A stretch of 64,000 nucleotides of DNA, taken from NCBI GenBank assembly GCA_031292275.1, contig JARLHL010000008.1, positions 1-64,000 of the forward strand, written 5' to 3'. The notes beneath the pieces are model-generated. The model did no database searches, was not told where the DNA came from, and saw only the letters and a list, made by a program, of their open reading frames with translations. The position numbers and the translations under genes were made by a program. How positions within the stretch are numbered: the stretch's first letter is position 1; each line of letters starts with the position of its first letter. Positions 1 through 10,400 of this stretch are shown piece after piece. Origin of the DNA: Desulfocapsaceae bacterium. Its GTDB lineage: Bacteria; Desulfobacterota; Desulfobulbia; Desulfobulbales; Desulfocapsaceae.

Positions 1-70
1 CCAGAAGCGGTTTGCCCGCCTGGATATCCTTGAGGGCTTGTTGAAAATCGAATTCGTTGTCTTCTTGCAT
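1..70 (-). CDS. IS256-family transposase, N-terminal fragment (cut by window edge)
   Basis: The reverse strand from the ATG at 70 reads MQEDNEFDFQQALKDIQAGK and then PLL before the window ends. This matches the typical beginning of IS256-type DDE transposases (FDFQQALKDIQ.GKPL, normally followed by GKDGVLTPLIK). These enzymes cut and paste the element using a DDE catalytic core, none of which is visible here. An AGGAG-like sequence lies a few bases upstream of the ATG. Whether the transposase is intact is unknown. Confidence 0.7.
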   Translation of the reverse strand, partial: MQEDNEFDFQQALKDIQAGKPLL

Positions 71-110
71 TATGTCAGTTCTCCTTTTATGCTGATTATA
101 TCAGCCTTCA

Positions 111-140
111 GTTAACTGACACGAAATTTTGAACACCCTC
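111..140. repeat. Probable terminal inverted repeat of the IS256-like element
   Basis: Read outward, this segment ends in GAGGGTGTTC followed inward by AAAATTTCGTGTCAGTTAAC. That resembles ends of IS256-family elements (a GTGT core followed by AAAATTT and TGTCAGTT). It lies exactly where the glycosidase coding sequence stops being recognisable. The partner repeat is outside the window. Confidence 0.5.
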
Positions 141-427
141 GAGGGGGACAGTATTCGCTGCCTCGCGGGAAGGCGTTGAAGGACGAATTCCATATTTTTG
201 CGATCGACTGGCAGCCGAAGTGTATCCGCTGGTACATGGATAATCGACTCTATTCCGAGGTTACGCCGGCACAACTTCCGGAAGGAATGCCTTGGGCCTT
301 TGCACATCCTTTCTTTTTGCTGCTCAATATGGCCGTTGGCGGGGATTGGCCTGGTTCTCCCGACGATACGACCCTCTTTCCGCAGGTGATGCTGATCGAT
401 TTTATCCGTGTTTACCAAACAGTGTGA
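141..427 (+). pseudogene. Glycoside hydrolase family 16 C-terminal fragment
   Basis: The frame reads GGQYSLPRGKALKDEFHIFA and continues to the TGA at 425-427. The part encoding IRWYMDNRLY, HPFFLLLNMAVGG and FIRVYQTV is the conserved C-terminal third of GH16 beta-glucanases or laminarinases (the WYVDG..Y, FHLLLNLAVGG.WPG and DYVRVYQ blocks). The catalytic ExDxxE segment and the signal peptide are missing. The frame begins abruptly at the IS256-like end, so the gene was most likely cut by the insertion. No ribosome site precedes the internal TTG at 176, so I treat this as a broken gene. Confidence 0.8.
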
Positions 428-1078
428 TGTCGGGGAAGCTCGATTCCCTGCCATGTGCAGCTCTGCGTTTCCGGTAGAATCAGCTCGTCGCAGTAATAAT
501 TCCATTGGAAACGAGGAAAAGGCCAAACCGTCATCGACTTCTAGGCTGAGGCTGATCGGTCTTGTTTTTGGTGAATGTCTGGAGCCTGCCTGTTTGTACG
601 AGTTGTTTCCAATGTGGCTTTTGCTGGGTGCCAGGATTGGCATTTCCCCCTCTGCTCTTCTCCCTCAACCTCGACCGGTCAGTCTTATGAAGGTGTAGCC
701 GAGCTGTCAGGTCCTGACACACAGACTGATATGCAAAATCGGTGTAACACACTTATTATTGACAAGAAGTCTTGTCTAAGGTAGGAAAACAGGTGCTCAG
801 CATTATGATTGCCTTCCCCGAAGATGAAATTCTTTCATTTCTGAAAAAAGATGCATTCAGAAGAGGACCGGCAATGTGTTTTGTCCTTTTGGGTGCATGC
901 TGAACGTGCCGCTTTTGCTCCGACTTCTCAGCAAAGACCGCCGGAACTCTTCTGTGCCCGGTGCAAAGTAGGTATTCAGCGGCGAGTATATGCCCATCAT
1001 CAAGAATTGTAGCGGTTCCATCCGCGTGAGGCCGCTGCTGAACTGGTACGTTGCCGCCAGATAGCAGAGAGAGGAATA
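428..1078. other. 650-bp stretch without a recognised gene
   Basis: No frame here has a convincing start, ribosome site and recognisable protein. A short frame with an ATG at 804 (MIAFPEDEILSFLKKDAFRR and 12 further residues) and a leftward open stretch from about 1060 to 857 exist, but neither matches a family I know. A perfect small inverted repeat, ACAAGA-AG-TCTTGT, lies near 757-770. The region may be decayed coding sequence next to the IS scar. Confidence 0.4.
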
Positions 1079-1843
1079 ATGTTTCAAAAGAATAGAGTTG
1101 TTATTTTTGCCGTGTGTGGAGTTCTTTCTCTCCTGCTTTGGGGGTGTGCGACTGCAGACAAAACAGGACTTCATCGATCTCCGGAGACCGCTGAAACGAT
1201 TGACGTCCCCGCGAAGCCGGCTCCACAGAACAGCGCTGAGCACTATCGGTCTCTTGACGACTCCGAGTTGATCGACACCCTTCGTCACGAGCGAATCGAG
1301 ACCCTTTATTATTCAAATTATCCCGAAAATTTCAAGGAATTGATGCTGCGGGACGATGCGATCTTCACACTCGTCGATGCTTATAATACCGGCGGTGATG
1401 ACTTGTTTCGTTTTAATGTTATCATTATCTTGAACCACATAAAACCTCTTACAGACGCTCAGAGAGATGCCATCAGTCAATGTCTCTGCCGTGCCGTCAA
1501 AGACACGTCCCCCTGGGTGCGCACTGAGGCCGTCTGGGGACTTGGCCTGTCTCCTGAACCAGTATCGGTTCCGGTTATTATACCCTTATTGGATGATCCC
1601 GACCCTCATGTGGTAAATGAAGCGATACTGTCCCTCGCCAAGATTACAGGCATACGGCATATGCCTGTCAGCAACGAGAATATGCCGGTTGAGGAGCGCC
1701 GGAAAGCAGTGGATGACTGGAAACGATGGTGGAAGAAGGTAAGCGTCATCCTGAATCAACCCATCTCCGAGGTCCCCGGGACGAAACGACAGGGGACATC
1801 AAGAGATTCCGGACAGAAATCAGACCGAGGAAAACTCCCTTGA
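1079..1843 (+). CDS. HEAT-repeat lipoprotein
   Basis: The 254-residue product starts with a lipoprotein signal peptide: hydrophobic residues 8-22, then LLLWGC with the lipid-accepting cysteine near residue 23. Residues about 130-200 hold HEAT-type helical repeats: SPWVRTEAVWGLG followed by DPDPHVVNEAILSLAKITG. Such repeats usually mediate protein contacts. A good ribosome site (GAGAGAGG) precedes the ATG. The C-terminal 30 residues are basic and low in complexity. No specific partner can be named; a location at the inner face of the outer membrane or in the periplasm is inferred from the lipobox. Confidence 0.75.
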   Translation: MFQKNRVVIFAVCGVLSLLLWGCATADKTGLHRSPETAETIDVPAKPAPQNSAEHYRSLDDSELIDTLRHERIETLYYSNYPENFKELMLRDDAIFTLVDAYNTGGDDLFRFNVIIILNHIKPLTDAQRDAISQCLCRAVKDTSPWVRTEAVWGLGLSPEPVSVPVIIPLLDDPDPHVVNEAILSLAKITGIRHMPVSNENMPVEERRKAVDDWKRWWKKVSVILNQPISEVPGTKRQGTSRDSGQKSDRGKLP

Positions 1844-2048
1844 ACGACCCGGTCGCGGGGGACCATGGAGGTCCGCAGAAGGTTGGCTGCAGCCGGGATG
1901 ACCTCCCGGTAGAAGGGATGGAGCGGTCCAGCATGTCATCGAAGACCTCGACGACACGTTCCGAGAAGACAAAAGCCTCGGGGACGGAGTCGACTGCGGT
2001 GATCGGTTTTCCCCGAGGGTTTTCCGGCTTGTTCTCCAGGCTCGGCGT

Positions 2049-2834
2049 TTATGGCGCGGGGTGCTGCGCGGCGTGATCGTGCTGCGCAGCTTCGGCCGGA
2101 GGGATTGACGCGGCTGTGCAGTGTTGGCTTGCCGTGCGCATGATGTCCATAAGGCTGCTTGCCGTCAGCGGAAGCGAAGGTCCCATGTCAACTCCCGCGC
2201 TCTGCAGCCCTTTTGCTGTCCAGGTGTTACAGGTGTTCATCATATAATAGCGGCCTTCTCCTGCATAAAACTGGCTGTCGCCGTAAATGCCGTGTTTGAG
2301 GGCGATTTTGCGCCCCTGCGGGTCGCTTGCAAAACTTTGCGACACAAAATCCGAGAGAGAATGCATCTGGTTGTCGGTAATACAGGTGCTGATGACCTCA
2401 CTGTGTTTGAAGTATGTATCCGGAGAACCTGGAACGGCAACGACATGCATGACAGCCCCTTCAGAATACAACATAGCCTGCATGGTCAGGCCGATGGTTA
2501 TTTCCTGGGCCTGATAAAAGCCCTTGTCGCCCCAGCCAATCTCATAGTAGGCCGTATCGCCGAAACGCTTTTCGAGTTCCGGAATGGATCGATTCAGGAT
2601 ATCCGCAGGTATTACGAGTCCGGTATGCCATCCATGGCTTACGACAAAGATCGGGTGCGAACGCATGGCATCGGCAGGCTCGGGCGTGCAGAGTACCGCA
2701 TATGGTTTGCCCGAGCATGCGGTAAGCATGCCTGCCAGTAAGATGATGCCGGCCAGTCTCATGGCGATGCAAAGGCCGGACCGGGAGACTGCCTGACGGA
2801 GGCGATGGCAGTTGAACGGCGGGTTTGGGTGCAT
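2049..2834 (-). CDS. DUF2459 (TIGR02117-type) lipoprotein
   Basis: I chose the ATG at 2834 because GAGGAAGAG lies directly upstream; the frame stays open further 5'. The 261-residue protein has a signal with lipobox LTAC near residue 40. The mature part carries the DUF2459 signature: VVSHGWHTGLVIPA, YYEIGWGDKGFY, and a central segment with MHVVAVPGSP. A conserved MNTCNTW lies near the C-terminus. Members of this family are uncharacterised membrane-anchored or exported proteins, sometimes found near urease genes. No operon partner is visible: the left neighbour is on the other strand. Confidence 0.8.
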   Translation of the reverse strand: MHPNPPFNCHRLRQAVSRSGLCIAMRLAGIILLAGMLTACSGKPYAVLCTPEPADAMRSHPIFVVSHGWHTGLVIPADILNRSIPELEKRFGDTAYYEIGWGDKGFYQAQEITIGLTMQAMLYSEGAVMHVVAVPGSPDTYFKHSEVISTCITDNQMHSLSDFVSQSFASDPQGRKIALKHGIYGDSQFYAGEGRYYMMNTCNTWTAKGLQSAGVDMGPSLPLTASSLMDIMRTASQHCTAASIPPAEAAQHDHAAQHPAP

Positions 2835-3258
2835 TCTCTCTTCCTCAGGCAATGCTGGCGGCGGATCGAAAGGGGGTATTGCAGATGAAATCAGTGGGGA
2901 AATTTTAATGCAGAGCCTTGTTAGCGGCAATGAAAAAATGCATTGGTTTCGGAAATCGGAAAGTATACCATCCCTAAGCTGAAAGCTTCCACGGATGATT
3001 ACGCTGCGACACGATGGCGGCATCTTTTTGTTGTGAAAATCGGACGGGTCTATTGCGTGTTTAACGGATGGGTATTCTTGTTGCCGAAATTTTCACCACT
3101 TTTTTTTATTGTCTGATTTCATTTCAAGGCTTGCAATCTCCTGGTCAGGGCGGGGATAGCCCGGGGACGTCCTGGCGATTACCGGGCAGGATCCGGAAAA
3201 GAATCCGATTACTCTTTGCAGCTCTCCGCTCGTGAGATTTTGATCGGTACTTTTCTCT

Positions 3259-3414
3259 CTAATCCAAAACATATTTCCGTTCTGGATGATGTGTTTGGTA
3301 TAACTTGCTGTTTTCTTTATATCTACCTCCGCCAGGTCCCCAGCCACGATCAAAGCATCTTGTAACGAGAAGACAAATGAATAAAACAAAAATAAATTGC
3401 AGAACCTTTTTCAT
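3259..3414 (-). CDS. Small hypothetical exported protein, possibly frameshifted
   Basis: A strong ribosome site (AAGGAGGAAG) precedes the ATG at 3414. The 51-residue frame begins MKKVLQFIFVLFICLLVTRC, a signal peptide with a possible lipid cysteine at residue 20, although Arg before it is unusual. It then runs into a Gly-rich stretch and stops at 3259. A second frame, offset by one base, stays open from 3389 to 3093 and encodes a plausible hydrophilic tail (TSGELQRVIGFF, PGYPRPDQEIASLEMK). A one-base shift near codon 20 would join them into a protein of about 110 residues. Unrecognised. Confidence 0.45.
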   Translation of the reverse strand: MKKVLQFIFVLFICLLVTRCFDRGWGPGGGRYKENSKLYQTHHPERKYVLD

Positions 3415-3563
3415 TGTCTTCCTCCTTTTTTACTTAGCCGCTTGAACATATTAAAGCAAAAGCATGATCCTCGTGCCTAATTTTGCCCATCGCTTTTCAG
3501 GATTCAGTTTTCCTCCGAAAGGGAGGGAAAACTGATGGTTACTCGTAGAGTTGACACAGACTT

Positions 3564-4253
3564 TTACCAAGCTTTATGACTGCATAACGGCTCTTTAACT
3601 TTTGCTATAAGAATATCGGGAAGCGTGTATGGCTTTCCGTCGATCATCACCATGGGAAACCGTAAAATATAAGGTTTTGTATCTGTCTTATTTTTTATAA
3701 AGGCTGGTAGTTGGTAGGTGCGCTGTCCTTTATAAGAAAATAACTTATATGAAAGCTGCCCTTTAGTTTCGCTTGCGCCAATGAATTCAAGTGTTGAAGA
3801 AAAGGAATGTTTATAAAATTGAGGATATCCGCTTGACCTGTAAAGTTTGACATCGCCGGCTACTGGTGGCGCTTCAGAGGAATTGCAACGTCTCTCCGTT
3901 GCGCTAACTTGTTCGCAGGTAACTGAGTAATAGATTTTGTCTGCCTTTTGTGTTTCGATAACGACATGACTGTCGGGATCAAGTTTCATAAATTCATCAC
4001 TGGAAAATTGGAACCTCCGACCTTCCGGAAGAGTGATTTCCGCGCATAAGGCAGTATCGTAACAGTTGGTAATATCAATTGTAACGTCATGATCTATTTC
4101 TATTACCGCATGTTTGCGGCCATTTGTATAACTATGAACATCTCTTGTTTGATTCATTGGCGTAACTTTATAAAAAGTTTGAACCGGACAAGATGAACAA
4201 CCGGAAATAATCATGGTTGTTAATAGTAGTATATAATTAATGCTGATATTCAT
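3564..4253 (-). CDS. Hypothetical lipoprotein downstream of the TPS exoprotein
   Basis: This 229-residue product has an N-terminal hydrophobic segment and lipobox MIISGC (cysteine at residue 19), so it should be a lipoprotein. The mature part is beta-rich by eye and has several cysteines (NCYDTALC, TCEQVSATERRCN) that could form disulfides. A GGAGC ribosome site precedes the ATG. The gene is AT-rich relative to the 5' part of tpsA and reads in the same direction, 188 bp after tpsA. I do not recognise the family. Its position and composition make it a candidate accessory or immunity partner of the exoprotein tip, but that is inference only. Confidence 0.6.
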   Translation of the reverse strand: MNISINYILLLTTMIISGCSSCPVQTFYKVTPMNQTRDVHSYTNGRKHAVIEIDHDVTIDITNCYDTALCAEITLPEGRRFQFSSDEFMKLDPDSHVVIETQKADKIYYSVTCEQVSATERRCNSSEAPPVAGDVKLYRSSGYPQFYKHSFSSTLEFIGASETKGQLSYKLFSYKGQRTYQLPAFIKNKTDTKPYILRFPMVMIDGKPYTLPDILIAKVKEPLCSHKAW

Positions 4254-4365
4254 TCGTGCTCCAGTATCGTTTATTTGTTAGGTTTATGCTGCATGTTTCC
4301 GAGTTTTGGGAGGTTGTCAGTTGGTTAGAAAGCAAATAAGTTGGGTTGAGAGCGTGAAAAAACCC

Positions 4366-4428
4366 CTATACACGCAGAAAAAATATACAGGCCAGAAGTA
4401 TTAAGGTAATTTGAATAACAATTTTCAT
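4366..4428 (-). CDS. Tiny hydrophobic peptide ORF (20 aa)
   Basis: Directly after the tpsA stop, an AAGGGG ribosome site with 6-base spacing leads into an ATG and the 20-residue peptide MKIVIQITLILLACIFFLRV. It is almost entirely hydrophobic, long enough for one membrane span. It sits between tpsA and the 229-residue lipoprotein gene in the same direction. It may be a real membrane micropeptide, a leader for translational coupling, or chance. No family is known to me. Confidence 0.35.
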   Translation of the reverse strand: MKIVIQITLILLACIFFLRV

Positions 4429-4441
4429 GATATCCCCTTGC

Positions 4442-7400
4442 TCACTTGATTTGTTGTATAGAATTTACGATGGCGTTCCAAACGCCAGGAGGCAGCAATA
4501 CACTCATTGCAAAAGGCGTTGCAGGCGCAATGTTTGTTATATTGGTAATTTCTCCAAATATTCCAGATTGTTCGTCGTCAAGATTTTTTCCATTTCCTAG
4601 CTTATCATACCAAATAAAGCTGTTTAACATGTCATGCGTTCCTGAGTAAGACTCGTCAAGCCTATCAAAAATACTTCCTGGCTTGTATGTGAAGGATATT
4701 CCAAGTAGCGACATGACTCCTTCTCCGCCTTGATGCCCTCCCATTGAACTGATCCATTCAGGATTTTTTTGAATAAATTCGTTAATTGTAAGCTGAGTTC
4801 CTTGATCATTTTTCCCGGGATGGAAAATAACTGTTCCGTTTGGGTTCTCCGTGTATCCACTGTCTGTTGTGTCGTCAGTGGTGCAACGATTATTTGCGCA
4901 CCACTTTTCAAGCACAATACGTCCTCCGGCGAGTTTGAAGTTATCTCCATTTACTCCGTCGCTTATACCGGATGCATTGCTGATGCAATCATCTGTTCCG
5001 GCAACACAAATTCCTTTGAAAGTACGTGAATCTTTAATCATGGCCTGACGCATTTCATTGGCAGCCCAAGAGAGCGATTCTTTGGCAACGGAAGAGAGAG
5101 TTCCTGTAGAACCACCCCCGGCAGCACCTATGATGATATTCATGGCAATATTATACGAACCGTTAGGCGCCCACTTTTTTGCTTCAGCCTCCAATTCGGT
5201 TTTTCTACCGGGATCTGTTTCATCCTCGGCTTGCCTCCTGAGTGCGATAACCTTGTCGTTAGCATAATCGGCTGCTGCTTTTGGGGCCAGTTCATTGAAT
5301 TTCTGGGTGATCGCGACCTGGACGTCGATCTCTTTCTGCACCCTGTCGGCGTCGAAGATTTTTTGAATCCCCGTCTCGGTATCTCCAGAGCGGACACTGG
5401 TGTTGCCGGCGATGCCGCTGATACCGGTTGCGGTGGTCGAGGCGGCCTGCCCGCTATCCTTACCAATACCGGAACTAGTGCCCTGCGAGGTGTGTTCTCC
5501 TTCGTTGCCGTAGCCTGCCCCGATGCCGACACCTATGCCTTTAGCGTCATAATCCGCCTGGTTGCCGATGTCGCGCAGGCTGAGGCTGCCGGTTGAAAAA
5601 CGGTTTGCGCCGTTCTGCACCGCCGTATCGGAAGAGGCGATCACCGCGCCGGTGAGATCGGTGTGGCCTCCAACCCTGACGTCGAAGCCGCCGTCGCCCG
5701 CCTTCAGGCCGGACTGTTCAGTCACGCTCCGGTAGTCACTGTCGATCCTGCTGCTGCCGTAGCTGGCATTGCCGGCGGCAAAGCCGTAGCCCACGGTGAC
5801 GCTGCCACCGAGGGAGCGGTCCCGGCTGTGGTAGGAGCTTGTTTCCTGCAGGCTTTCGATATTAAGATTGCCGCCGACATCGGCCGTTACCTGGTTGCCG
5901 AAGACTGCGGCACCTTTCAGGTTAGTGTCGCCGCCAGATGTAAGCGCGGCGGTATTGCCCGCAAGCACCTGGGTGTTGCTGTAGATCAGGTCATGGCCGT
6001 CGGCCCTGCCGTTTGCAGAAGAACCGTTGGCGGTAATGCCTATGGCCACACCCTTGCCGACCTGGATCGCAACACCGAGCCCGAAGCTGCTGCCGGAGCT
6101 CTTGCGGGCCAGGTCGCTCTCGCTCGCTGCGGCCAGTAGATTCAGGTTGTTATCGGCGTGCAGGGTAAGGTCATTGCCCGCCTGTACCAGCGCCCCCCGC
6201 AGGGTAAGATCGCTGTCAGTGCCCGCGCCGCTTGCGGCAATCCGGATATCCCTGCCCGCCACCACCTGTGAGGCCGTAGCGGTATCGGCTGTCTCGGTTA
6301 CGATGGTCTGGTTCCGACTACCACCTCCGGTAATCGAGATCCCGAAACCGCCGCCGGTCTGCGGATTACTCTGCACCCGCTGGTAGGCGTCGGCGGTTGC
6401 CAGCACGGAGCTTGCGCCCGCCAGGGCCTGCATCCGGGAATCCTTGGTGTCCTGAGCCGCCGAGCGCATCTGCCGGACGGTCTGCAGGGCGCTGACCACC
6501 GGACTGGTCAGGGCGACGGTAAGCCCGCTCTGGCGGAAGTCGGTCCTGGTTACCGATTCGGCGGTCTCCCTGGCCTCGGTGATATCCACCCGCTGTCCGG
6601 CGATATCGATGCTGCCCTGGGGGGCCAGGACATTGCTGCCGGTCTGGGTATAGTGACGGCCGGCGACGATGCTCACGTCACCTTCGGTGCTGCCCACGGT
6701 AGAGGCTGAAGCGCCGGTGAAGCTGCCTATTTGGCCTACGGACTGCATCCGGCTGCCGAGGGTGAAACCGATCCCGCCGGAGCCGAGCAGGCCCGAGCTC
6801 TTCACCTGTTTATAATGGCTTTCCTCGCCGGTGCTGATGGCGGCCAGCAGCAGGTTGATATCCTTGCCCGCAACAAGACCCGTGCCCGCGGTGCTGACGA
6901 TATTGCCGCCGATGACCTCGATGTCCCGCCCGGCGATCACCGTGGCGGTGTAGCCTGAGAGAGTGGTCCCCAGGGCCGTGGTCCGCTGCAGGGTGTCGCG
7001 GGTGGTGGTGGTCCTGCTGGATAAGAATCCGCTGCTGCTGGATTTATGGGCGTCGTCGCTCTGCATAAAGGCCTCGCCGGTTGCCAGATTGACGTCCCGG
7101 CCCGCGATGGCGGTGAGCGCCCCCTGCTCGGTGAATACTGAGGCGGCGGTCAGCTGCATGTCGTTGCCCGCGGTCAGCCGTAGGTCGCCCACGCTCTGCA
7201 CGCCGGTGCCGATATCCATATGGTGTGCCGAAGTATGAAAATTGTCGGCATTCATAATCAGGGCCTCATCGTACGATGCCCGGACCGTGTTCATGACGAG
7301 ATCGCTGCCGGCGGTAAGCTCGGTCGCGCCGCTGCCGGAATTTTCCACCACGGCCCCGGTCAGGGTGAGATCCCGGCCGGCGATGGCGGCAAGTCCGCCG

Positions 7401-10400
7401 CTGCCGTGGGTGACATACAGCCCGGCTACCCGGTCGATCGTGATGCGGCTGCCCTGGGCATTGCTCCGGCTGTCCGTGGTGGTGGCGACGTTCAGATCGC
7501 GTCCGGCAATGGCCGTGAGGCTGTTCTGCGCCCGGACGCTGCCGCCGATGTCGAGATCGGTCCGGGCCAGCAGGCCGATGTCCTCGCCCAGGATCCGTCC
7601 GCCTAGGTTATGGATGTTTTCCGCGGTGAGTGCTGTCACCGTGCGGCCGGCCAGGGTGCCGCTGTTGACCAGATCGCCTCTCAGGTTGAGACCCAGGCTG
7701 TTGCCTGCGATCAGGGCGCCCGAGGCCGACAGGTCGCCCTCCCGGAGCCGCACGTAGACCTGGGGCGCCAGGGCTGTGGTGGTGCTGCCGTCGGCCAGCG
7801 TCACGGTCTGTTCCACCAGCCAGACGATATCGCTGGTGAGCTGGGCCATCTGCTCGGCGGTAAGGGCGATGCCGGGCCGCAGATTGTGTTCTCTGGCGAA
7901 GGTGACGCCGTTATCGATAAGGGCCCGGTACTGGGCCTCGTCATCGGCATAGCCATCGAGAAAGCGCCTGCCGGTGAGCTGGGCCACCTGCTCACTGATC
8001 AGGCGCTGCTCGTAGAATCCGTCGCCCAGGCGTTTCTGGAGGGCGGCGGGATCGAGCTGCAGGGCATTGAGCATGACATCCGAGCTCAGCCACTGCCGGT
8101 AGCCAGCAAAGCGGGCGTCGGTCCGGATAAGGATCAGGGCGCCGGAACCGGAGTCGATCGCATACATGCTGTTGTCCGGGACGCGGGTGTCGATGCCGCA
8201 GGTTCCCACCACCGTATCCGGCCCGGCCTGCCCGTTGACCGCGTTGGAGCTGCGGCTGCCGGCGCTCGTGCCGGTGCCCGCGGGGGCGGTGTGGGGTTGA
8301 TAGACTGCGGGGTACAGGGCGATGGTCTGCATGCTGGCCGGGGGATTGTAGGCCATCCAGGGGGCACTGTGGAGATTATAACCACTTCCCGTGGGTGATT
8401 CTTCTCTCCAACCATTTGAATATTCGCCCGAATCGGTGATGACATGCTCTCCTTCGGCATCGGTGTTGTCGAGATCGCCGATATTGCCGTTGATGGCGCC
8501 GCCGGCGATAATCCGGCTGGCGTTGTTCTGCAGGCGGTCGGCGGTGATGTCCAAGGCGCCGCCCGCCAGAATTTGGGCCGGATCGGTGCCTGTCACGGTG
8601 GTTTCGGTCACAGTCCGGTTGTATACGTAGACGAACCATGCCGAGTATCGGCCCTCGGGGGTGTACAGCTGGTCCTGGCCCATGATGCGGACGGATTCCG
8701 AGGCGGGGTAGCGGTTTTCAGAGCCAACGCCCTGAAACTCAGTGATGTTATCTGTTGATAGGAGAGCAACAGCGGTGCTGAAGTGCGCATTGGTGTTGGT
8801 GATCTGTTCGGCTGAAATTGTAAGATCGCCCAGGGCCTCGATGGTGGCGCTGACGTTGTTGACGGCGCCGGCCTGGCCGGTGGCGGTATTATTTTGGTCG
8901 AGCCCGCCGCCGATGGCCATATCGCCTGCCGAGAACAGCAGGGCGTGCTCCCGGTTGTTGATGGTCGCTGCGCCGAAATCGAGCCGGCTGCGGGCGGCGA
9001 TCACCGGGGCCGCGCCGCCCTCGTCAATGTTGTTCACGGCGCCCGCCCCGATGGCGATATGGTCGCCGTAGATCCGGCCGGTGCCCAGGTTGTCCAGGGT
9101 CCCGGCGGCAAGAAAGGTGGCGTCGCCGTCGATCAGGCCGCGGTTGGTCAGCGTTGAATCTGCGGTAAGTCCGGTCGCCGCGGCGCTGATGGTGCCGCCT
9201 GCCTGATTGTCGATGCCCGCGGCCCTTAGGTTCAGATGCCCGCCCGCCTCAAGAGCGGACTGGTTGGTGAGGTGGCCTGCGGTGATAAAGGACAGATCGC
9301 CGTTGGCCGCCACCCGGCCGGTGAGCAGAAAATCCTGTTCGAGGCGGATTGCCACATCGCCTGCGCTGAGCAGGCTGCCGTCGCCGCTTGCCCGGCCTGC
9401 AGTGAGGTCCAGGCTCCGGTCGCCGAGCAGGGCGCCGCCGGTGTTGGTGAGCGCCGTAGCCGCGATTTCAAGCGTGCCGCCCGCCGAGATGTCGCCGCCG
9501 CCGTTGTTGAGAATGCCGCCTGCCTGCAGGCTCAGACAGGCCTGGCTGCCGTAGGTCCCGATGATCCCGCCCTGATTGACCAGATCGCCAAGGGCCGTGA
9601 TGACAAGTGCGCCGTTGCCGAGCAGGCTGCCCTGGGAGTTGTCGAAAAGATTGTCCGCCGTGATGGAGCCTGCGTTCTTGCCGACCTGACGCAGGTCCCC
9701 CCTGACGTTGGAGATATCGGCAGCCCGGAAGTCGAATTGATCTGCCGAGATCGCGGCCCGGTCCGTGCGCAGGGTTCCCGCGGCCTGCAGGCTGAGGAGA
9801 AGGCCTGCGGCCATGGTGGCGGAGCCGAGATCGATAGTATCGGCCTGCACGGCAATATCCCCGGCCGAGGTCGTGCTGCCGGAGAGATCCACGCCCCGGG
9901 AATCGATGCGCAGATCGCCGCCGGCAAAATTGCTTCCCGTGGCAGTCACCTGCCGGGTGGCCGCCACGGTCAGATTGCCCGAAGCGCCGATGCCGCCGTC
10001 CGCCTGCACGCCTGCGGCCAGCAGCGACTCCGCGGTCGAGACGATGGCGCCGCCTTCTCCCGTGGCGGCAAGCTTTGTGCTGCCTGCGGCTGCGATGCTG
10101 CCGCTGTTGCCGATATCGCCCCTGGTGCTCAGGGCCAGGTCTGCCTGGCTGGAGATGGCCCCGCTGTTGACGATGCCGGAGTTGCCGTCAAGCCTGGCAT
10201 TGCCGGCGGCGCTGATGGCCCCGCTGTTCTCTATACGGCCGTCGGCGGTGACCAACACCTCGCCGGCAGAGGCCCCGATATGGCCGGCATTGCGCACTCC
10301 CACTCCAGCCTCGGTGCCCACCAGGCTGATCTTGCCCGCGTACATGCCGCCCAACTGGGCGACATCGATGGCATAGGCCGGGGCCGGGCCGCTTGCCGGG

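Larger units (their letters stand above)
1..140 (-). mobile_element. IS256-like insertion sequence, partial (one end only)
   Basis: The first 140 bases look like the end of an IS256-family element whose body lies left of the window. They hold the first 23 codons of a transposase reading leftward, followed by about 70 bases of leader and a terminal segment ending near position 140. Immediately to the right a glycosidase reading frame begins in mid-gene, which sets the element boundary. Target duplications cannot be checked because the other end is outside the window. Family assignment rests on the transposase N-terminus as remembered. Confidence 0.7.

Noticed and set aside
857-1288. 143-codon minus-strand frame
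   Set aside because: Overlaps the HEAT lipoprotein start antisense and has no recognised domain.
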